Below are positions 33,635 through 38,251 of a stretch of DNA of 38,251 bases, in pieces (the first letter of the stretch is position 1; each line of letters starts with the position of its first letter). The stretch is taken from NCBI GenBank assembly GCA_001689445.1, contig LUJN01000034.1:1-38251 (forward strand). The letters run 5' to 3'. Both the position numbers and the translations under genes were made by a program. This DNA comes from Bacteroidales bacterium M3. Lineage in GTDB: Bacteria > Bacteroidota > Bacteroidia > Bacteroidales > Muribaculaceae. The notes below the pieces were generated by a model. That model ran no database searches and was not told the origin of the DNA. It saw only the letters and a program-made list of their open reading frames with translations.

Positions 33635-34505
33635 TGCCTGCGTCAATAAGTTTTGCGACATGGTCGCGCACCTCCTCCATGATCCATCTTGGGGTGGATG
33701 TCGCTCCGCATATGCCGATGCTCCGTGCCCCGTGCAGCCACGAGGGGTCAATCTGCGAGGCGTTGGATATATGGTGGGTCGCGGGATTCGCCTCCATGCA
33801 CTCGCCAAGTAGTATCTTGCCGTTGCTGCTCTTCTGCCCGCTGACAAAGAGCACCACCTCATGTTCGGCGGCAAAACGCCGCAGCCCCGTGACACGTCCC
33901 GACACCTGACGGCATATAGTGTCAAATGAGCGGAAATCGGTCGTCGGCGACTTGCGCCGCGCTATCTCGTCGGTCATCTCGGCAAACCCCTGCGGCGACT
34001 TTGTCGTCTGGGAGTAAAGCAGGATGTCGCGGCTGTAGTCGAGACGGTCGAGACCCGCCGGCTCCTCGACCACGATGGCCGTGCCGTCGGTCTGCCCCAC
34101 AAGGCCGTTGACCTCGGCATGGCCGCGCTTGCCGTAGATCACAATCTGCGCCCGATGTGCGGGGTCGCTGTCATAGCTCTGCTTGATACGCCGCTGCAAC
34201 TGCAGCACCACAGGGCACGTGGCGTCGATAATCTCTATATTGTTGCGCCGCGCCAGTTCGTAGGTCGACGGCGGCTCGCCATGGGCGCGAAGCAGCACCT
34301 TGACATCGTGCAGACGAGCCATCTCCTCGTGGGTGATGGTCACCAATCCCTTGAGCCGCAGACGCTCCACCTCGTCACTGTTGTGCACGATGTCGCCGAG
34401 GCAGTAGAGCCGCCCCGTTGTCTCCAGTTCGGCCTCGGCCTTGCGGATGGCCGTGGTTACACCAAAGCAGAAGCCCGAATTTGTATCTATATCGATTGTC
34501 GCCAT
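33627..34505 (-). CDS. ispH: 4-hydroxy-3-methylbut-2-enyl diphosphate reductase (IspH/LytB)
   Basis: This is the last enzyme of the MEP pathway; it reduces HMBPP to IPP and DMAPP with a 4Fe-4S cluster. The three cluster Cys are visible in GFCFGV (Cys13), DATCPVV (Cys97) and GICGATS (Cys266). Also seen are DIVHNSDEV, RAHGEPP (His75), YSQTT and VSGQKSSN. It has 292 residues. It is 3 bp after cmk, an adjacency common in Bacteroidetes, and overlaps the exonuclease gene. Confidence 0.96.
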   Translation of the reverse strand: MATIDIDTNSGFCFGVTTAIRKAEAELETTGRLYCLGDIVHNSDEVERLRLKGLVTITHEEMARLHDVKVLLRAHGEPPSTYELARRNNIEIIDATCPVVLQLQRRIKQSYDSDPAHRAQIVIYGKRGHAEVNGLVGQTDGTAIVVEEPAGLDRLDYSRDILLYSQTTKSPQGFAEMTDEIARRKSPTTDFRSFDTICRQVSGRVTGLRRFAAEHEVVLFVSGQKSSNGKILLGECMEANPATHHISNASQIDPSWLHGARSIGICGATSTPRWIMEEVRDHVAKLIDAGNG

Positions 34506-34508
34506 AGC

Positions 34509-35198
34509 CTAACGGTTGACAGCCTCACGGTAACGCTCCATGAGCCAACGGTCCTGCTCGGCCTCCGTCATGCCGGAGTTGTCAAGCTCCACGGCATCGG
34601 CAGCCTTGCGCAACGGGCTTTCGGAACGGGTCTCGTCGATATGGTCGCGATGGCGCACGTTGGCCAGCACCTCGTCATACGTGACAACTACCCCTTTGGT
34701 CATAAGCTCCTTGTAGCGACGCTCGGCACGTGTCTCGGCAGGGGCGTTGACAAACACCTTCAGCTCGGCTTCAGGGAATACGGTCGTGCCTATATCGCGT
34801 CCGTCCATCACGATGCCTTTTTCGCGGCCAAAAGCCTGCTGCATCGCCACGAGAGCATGACGCACAAACGGAATGGCGCTGATGGTGCTCACAAATTCCG
34901 ACACAAGCATCCCGCGTATCTCGCTTTCGACATCCTCGCCGTCGAGCAGCGTACGCTGTGTCCCGTCAGCGACACGGAAGTCTATCCTTATTGCCGGCAA
35001 AGCCTCGCGGAGGGCTGCCTCATCGACCGTGCCGCCCGTCATCATCTCATGCCGCAGGGCATAGAGGGTGACGGCCCGGTACATCGCCCCCGAGTCGATA
35101 TACCTGTACCCTATCTCACGGGCCAACGCCTTGGCCATAGTGCTCTTCCCTGAGGAGGAATAGCCGTCAATGGCTATAATTATTTTCTTGTCTTGCAT
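34509..35198 (-). CDS. cmk: Cytidylate kinase (Cmk)
   Basis: It phosphorylates CMP/dCMP to the diphosphates. The P-loop is GYSSSGKST (12-20). Family residues are seen in DSGAMYRAVT (about 36-45), VMDGRDIGTTVFP and the lid/NMP-binding segment ETRAERRYKEL. The ATG at 35198 gives the usual 229 residues; the open frame extends upstream across the promoter repeats and is not real there. It heads the run cmk-ispH-exonuclease-lipoproteins-polyprenyl synthase-tatD. Two tandem promoter-hairpin modules lie upstream. Confidence 0.96.
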   Translation of the reverse strand: MQDKKIIIAIDGYSSSGKSTMAKALAREIGYRYIDSGAMYRAVTLYALRHEMMTGGTVDEAALREALPAIRIDFRVADGTQRTLLDGEDVESEIRGMLVSEFVSTISAIPFVRHALVAMQQAFGREKGIVMDGRDIGTTVFPEAELKVFVNAPAETRAERRYKELMTKGVVVTYDEVLANVRHRDHIDETRSESPLRKAADAVELDNSGMTEAEQDRWLMERYREAVNR

Positions 35199-35217
35199 AT
35201 CCAATATATTTCCAATA

Positions 35218-35273
35218 CAAAGATACGAATAAGTCGAGAGCAATGCCAAATTTATTTGGACATTGCCGAGCGG
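35218..35273 (-). repeat. Promoter-hairpin module, copy 2 (cmk proximal promoter)
   Basis: On the minus strand: a hairpin (35241-35264), TTTG (35250-35247), a 21-bp spacer, TATCTTTG (35225-35218). The cmk ATG is 20 bp further on, nearly the same distance as in the uup copy (22 bp). Confidence 0.7.
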
Positions 35274-35291
35274 GAGTATCTCCGGCATAGC

Positions 35292-35345
35292 CAAAGATAC
35301 GAATAAGCGAATACAGAGCCAAACTCGTTTGAGCTTTGTTGAGCG
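35292..35345 (-). repeat. Promoter-hairpin module, copy 3 (cmk distal promoter)
   Basis: It shares CAAAGATACGAATAAG with copy 2 and the same layout (hairpin, TTTG, 20 bp, TATCTTTG), but the hairpin arm sequence differs. It is in tandem with copy 2. Confidence 0.6.
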
Positions 35346-35356
35346 TTTGTCGCTGC

Positions 35357-35380
35357 GGGCGCTATGTATAGCGCCCCTAC
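35357..35380 (-). repeat. REP-like unit upstream of cmk
   Basis: On the minus strand: GTAG, GGGCGCTAT, loop AC, ATAGCGCCC, a perfect 9-bp hairpin with the same geometry as the units at 9345-9421 and 18279-18360. It lies between cmk and the HAD phosphatase gene. Confidence 0.65.
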
Positions 35381-35417
35381 CGACCATACCATACCGCCCC
35401 CGCCATCACAACGGGTT

Positions 35418-36086
35418 TCAGATTCCGTCGGGGGTATCCTTTACAAAATCGAGAATCTGAGCGGGGATGGTGGCGATATGGTCGGCATGATATTCGCGCA
35501 ACTCGGCGACGGGGCGGAAACCCCATGTGACACCGACCGACTCGACACATGCGCGGCGCGCGGTCTCCATGTCGACCCCCGAGTCACCGACGTAGAGCAC
35601 ATCCGACTTTGGCGTGGGATTCTTTGACAGGATGTCAAACACTATCGAGGGGTCGGGCTTGACCGGATAATCCTCCTTCTGCCCTTCGATAGCAGCCCAG
35701 CGGATGTTGGGGAAGAAATGGCTTATGAGCTTGTCGACAGCACTCTGATACTTGTTGGATGCCACAGCGAGCCTTACGCCGAGAGCCTGAAGGTCGGCAA
35801 GGAGCTCGGGGATGCCGTCGTAGGGATGTGTCGTGTCGGTATTGTGTTCGCCGTAATATTCCATAAACTTACGGCGCAACGCTACGACGTTCTGCTCAGT
35901 CTTCATCCCCTCGGGCAGCGCACGGGTGAGAAGCCGGGTAACGCCGTTGCCTACAAAAAACGGGTAGGCGGCAAGCTCATGTGTCGGATAGCCACACTCG
36001 GCGAGGGCATAGTTGGTGGCTGTGCCGAGATCGTTGATTGTGTTGAGGAGTGTCCCGTCAAGGTCAAATATTACAAGCTGTTTCAT
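35418..36086 (-). CDS. HAD family hydrolase, phosphoglycolate phosphatase-like
   Basis: The 222-residue protein has motif I DLDGTLLNT (Asp8, Asp10), motif II ASNK, a Lys in VKPDPS and motif IV VGDSGVDMETA, with an alpha-helical cap between residues about 15 and 90. This is the Gph/PGP subgroup; the true substrate may be another small phosphate ester. It follows the TPR gene by 30 bp on the same strand. Confidence 0.9.
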   Translation of the reverse strand: MKQLVIFDLDGTLLNTINDLGTATNYALAECGYPTHELAAYPFFVGNGVTRLLTRALPEGMKTEQNVVALRRKFMEYYGEHNTDTTHPYDGIPELLADLQALGVRLAVASNKYQSAVDKLISHFFPNIRWAAIEGQKEDYPVKPDPSIVFDILSKNPTPKSDVLYVGDSGVDMETARRACVESVGVTWGFRPVAELREYHADHIATIPAQILDFVKDTPDGI

Positions 36087-36116
36087 CGGGTGACAACGGT
36101 TTGGTTATGTTCATGT

Positions 36117-36935
36117 TTATCGGTGTTCCATCAAGGCCCGTGCCCGCTGCGGGCTGACGCCCAGCTCTATGGCACGCCGCAGGTCATTGTCGGCGTCGCG
36201 GCTTTGGTAGCGGCGCTTGTGGAGATAGGCACGGTAGAGGTAGAGGTCGCCGTCCTCGGGATCAAGTTTCAGCCCGGCGGCAATATCCTCGGAAGCCTCT
36301 CCATACTTGCCGAGCATCAGCATACACGCTGCATGACCGCCGTAAAATGTCGCCGAGGGCGACCGCTCTATCAGGATGTCGTATTGGGCAGCAGCCTCCT
36401 TATACTGTCCCGTAGACTGGAACAGCGACGCGCGGGCTATCGGAGCCTCGCGCCCTTCAGGGGCGAGACGGTCAAGATGTCGTATATCCTCCTGGGCTGT
36501 CAGATAGTCGCGACGCATCACCGCGAGCATCGCGTGCATAAATCGCGGTTCGACGAGAGCGGAGTCAATCGCGATGACAGAAGCATAATCGGCATAGGCG
36601 TCATCGATACGCCCCATTGACTGAAACACCTTGGCGCGGTTGTCAAGCACGACAGTGCTGCGTGGCGCGAGGCTGTGCGCCTTGTCGAGGGCCTCGATGG
36701 CGAGGCTGTCACGCCCGAGGTTGAAGCGCGCCATGCCGAGGTTGGACCACAACAGGAAGTTGGAAGGATTGGCCGGCTCCTCCTCCAACGCATCGAGCAG
36801 CAGCCCCTCGGCATCCTGCCACAACCCCTGCGAGATTGCCTTGTCTGCCTCCCCGGCAAGGTCGAGGTAGCGTGTCTGCCCGTTGGCCGCCAAGCCACAC
36901 AATATAATAAATATCGGAAGCAAAAATCTCGTCAT
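36117..36935 (-). CDS. Exported tetratricopeptide-repeat protein
   Basis: The 272-residue protein has a Sec signal peptide (MTRFLLPIFIILCGLAANGQ) followed by about six TPR-like helix pairs, for example FLLWSNLGMARFNLGRDSLAIEALDKA and ASLFQSTGQYKEAAAQYDILIERSP. It is probably a periplasmic scaffold; the partner is unknown. The ATG at 36935 begins the signal peptide, whereas the open frame extends 12 codons upstream through the -7 box. It heads a two-gene unit with the HAD phosphatase. Confidence 0.85.
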   Translation of the reverse strand: MTRFLLPIFIILCGLAANGQTRYLDLAGEADKAISQGLWQDAEGLLLDALEEEPANPSNFLLWSNLGMARFNLGRDSLAIEALDKAHSLAPRSTVVLDNRAKVFQSMGRIDDAYADYASVIAIDSALVEPRFMHAMLAVMRRDYLTAQEDIRHLDRLAPEGREAPIARASLFQSTGQYKEAAAQYDILIERSPSATFYGGHAACMLMLGKYGEASEDIAAGLKLDPEDGDLYLYRAYLHKRRYQSRDADNDLRRAIELGVSPQRARALMEHR

Positions 36936-36958
36936 CTCCAAGTTCAAGTATATTTCTG

Positions 36959-36966
36959 CAAAAATA
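36959..36966 (-). promoter_or_regulatory. -7 box of the TPR gene
   Basis: TATTTTTG (36966 to 36959, minus strand), 23 bp before the ATG at 36935. Upstream, CTGACGGTAT occurs twice (36983-36992, 37055-37064), possibly a regulator site. No clear -33 box. Confidence 0.4.
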
Positions 36967-37137
36967 GCCATAGTGGGCTACACTGACGGTATACGACAGC
37001 GGTTTTTAGCTATTTTTGACAACTCAACGGCCAACCGTAAATTCCATTATACGTCTGACGGTATCTCATATATACGTCAGAAATGAAACAAGCAAATCCA
37101 TATATCGCAGGCAATGGCAACACCTTTCACGACATAA

Positions 37138-37166
37138 AGGGCGAGCATAGATAACACGCTCGCCCT
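37138..37166 (-). terminator. Terminator downstream of the secreted protein gene
   Basis: AGGGCGAGC pairs perfectly with GCTCGCCCT around an 11-nt loop. On the minus strand a short T-run (TTTA) follows. It ends the AT-rich two-gene unit to its right. Confidence 0.65.
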
Positions 37167-37211
37167 CTATCAATCCTATTAAATGGCAATCATTCTATAG
37201 AATAGCCATTC

Positions 37212-37943
37212 TTATTTCACCGTTTTTATAGCCGACCCGTCAGAGTATTGGATTATGACAGGGACACCCTGTGAATCCATATTGACAAGCCTGCCATTCA
37301 TATCGTATGTCCTAATCGGGTAAGGCTGATACCCGTCTTGATGAATCTCATTTGCAGAACTTGAACCGACTTCTCCAAGCGAATAGACACATGTCTTAAT
37401 GACATTAGTACGAGTGATCAAGTCATATTCATATGCTAACATTATTAATGACAGTTTCCCGTTAATCACATATAACGGAGAAAGCGCAGAGAGCATAAAT
37501 GATGCAGATGCAATATCAAATAATAATGGATTTCCTTGTCCAGAACTATACGCCTTGGATATTTCATAATCAGCATAACCAAGTTGGTTATGATCCTCTT
37601 TACTGAAATTTACAATAAAGAAGTTAGTCCCGTCAGGCAATATCATATTACCACCTATCTGCACACTGCTGATTTTATATCCGGTAGGGATGTCAATCGT
37701 GCAATCAATTTGCTCTCTCACGCTATAATCCTCATTATAAATAGCGGCCTGGATATGCCCACCATTTATATTAAGAGAAACAGGATAGAAATAACGGTCA
37801 TCATCCGAGATAGGATTATATACTTCCATATTATATGGATTATATAGACCCTCAAAGGTATGCTCAAGCACAGGTTTCGGCGCTTGGGCAAACGTATGGA
37901 TTGCCAAAGTGCAGCCCATAAGCAATAAAAGCCATCTTCTCAT
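37212..37943 (-). CDS. Hypothetical secreted protein with a T9SS-tail-like end
   Basis: The 243-residue protein has a signal peptide (MRRWLLLLMGCTLAIHTFAQA). The mature part is beta-rich with many Tyr and Asn. Its end (TYDMNGRLVNMDSQGVPVIIQYSDG...) resembles the short C-terminal domain often seen in Bacteroidales secreted proteins (Por-secretion-tail-like). No type IX secretion gene is in the window, so sorting is not established. The ATG at 37943 lies 5 bp after the stop of the upstream gene. The region is AT-richer than the rest. No function is recognised. Confidence 0.7.
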   Translation of the reverse strand: MRRWLLLLMGCTLAIHTFAQAPKPVLEHTFEGLYNPYNMEVYNPISDDDRYFYPVSLNINGGHIQAAIYNEDYSVREQIDCTIDIPTGYKISSVQIGGNMILPDGTNFFIVNFSKEDHNQLGYADYEISKAYSSGQGNPLLFDIASASFMLSALSPLYVINGKLSLIMLAYEYDLITRTNVIKTCVYSLGEVGSSSANEIHQDGYQPYPIRTYDMNGRLVNMDSQGVPVIIQYSDGSAIKTVK

Positions 37944-37948
37944 ATCGT

Positions 37949-38251
37949 CTACCACTTGAATTCAAACGTTTCGGGATCTTCGGCACCCCACTCATCCGTT
38001 GTAAGAGTGGTTAGCATTATTGGCAGATTATCAGAATTGAGAGACCATGTAAATGCCTTATCCCATTTATATGAATCTCCATTCGGGTCAAACCTTGTAT
38101 AGACATTTGACGCCGGCAGATTCTTTGTCGCTTTGCCAAGCAATCCCGCAAAATAAGCGTACTCCATTTCATCCATGTCTATACCGAATGTCTCATCAAA
38201 GAGCATTATGCAACCTTTGTTTTCGGCGGGGTGGACATTTGGGGTGATGAA
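37949..38251 (-). CDS. Partial hypothetical protein (3' end only)
   Basis: An open frame runs from the right window edge to a TAG at 37949, giving the last 100 residues. It is acidic and rich in aromatic residues (DEMEYAYFAGLLGK, PNGDSYKWDKAFTWSLN). No family was recognised. The frame is open through the edge, so the start lies outside; an internal ATG at 38206 is not assumed to be the start. It forms a unit with the secreted protein gene that follows. Confidence 0.6.
   Translation of the reverse strand, partial: FITPNVHPAENKGCIMLFDETFGIDMDEMEYAYFAGLLGKATKNLPASNVYTRFDPNGDSYKWDKAFTWSLNSDNLPIMLTTLTTDEWGAEDPETFEFKW

Noticed and set aside
33635..33925. Extended N terminus of the exonuclease gene inside ispH
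   Set aside because: The extension is an Arg-rich antisense-type translation of ispH DNA without homology; the exonuclease motif begins directly after the ATG at 33634.
35199..35387. Extended N terminus of cytidylate kinase
   Set aside because: It reads through the promoter-hairpin modules and REP-like unit; the P-loop starts at residue 12 from the ATG at 35198 as in the family.

Overview
This window looks like chromosome from a gut Bacteroidales bacterium, most likely Muribaculaceae or a close relative. Three things point there. Promoters carry the Bacteroidetes signature (TTTG or TTG, 19-21 bp, then TAnnTTTG), for example upstream of panC, tRNA-His, the thi operon, the aminotransferase gene and cmk. 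Several gene sets are typical of the phylum: a FeoA-FeoB fusion, and a TPP-riboswitch thi operon containing a degenerate ThiE paralogue. The core genes are GC-rich. No insertion sequence, prophage, CRISPR array or rRNA was seen.

Layout. 1-4709 (+) holds a housekeeping run: panC-panD (pantothenate), ffh (SRP GTPase), folD (one-carbon folate) and a CapA-like protein. 4710-6661 is an AT-rich island with one polytopic membrane protein (DUF6056/GT-C-like). Its promoter lies between two inverted, dyad-symmetric sites that look like recombinase crossover sites, so it is probably a phase-variable ON/OFF switch. tRNA-His with its own promoter and terminator follows. 6929-13071 (+) is the thiamine operon: promoter, TPP riboswitch, thiD, thiS, a TenI/ThiE-like gene, thiE, thiG, thiC, thiH. 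A REP-type inverted pair sits between thiE and thiG, and thiF is absent. 13072-18403 is accessory: a 5'-deleted hipA, a DMT permease, a Uup-type ABC-F ATPase, an acyltransferase remnant, and a 500-bp intergenic region with an orphan promoter and large palindromes.

18404-23021 (-) holds feoAB and a two-gene operon of a radical-SAM 'DNA modification/repair' protein with a DUF4130 protein. 23180-29652 (+) holds a PLP aminotransferase, a LolE-like permease, rsfS-ftsH and an Omp85-like barrel protein. 29742-38251 (-) holds a Crp/Fnr regulator; the run cmk-ispH-exonuclease-two small lipoproteins-polyprenyl synthase-tatD; a HAD phosphatase with a TPR protein; and two AT-rich genes of unknown function, the last cut by the window end.

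The most notable non-coding features are: (1) the putative invertible promoter at 4733-4964; (2) REP-like elements built as GTAG + 9-bp arm + 2-nt loop + 9-bp arm, with different arm sequences at three loci; (3) a dispersed promoter-plus-hairpin module found upstream of uup and twice in tandem upstream of cmk. Gene products were recognised by eye from motifs and family knowledge; no database search was run.
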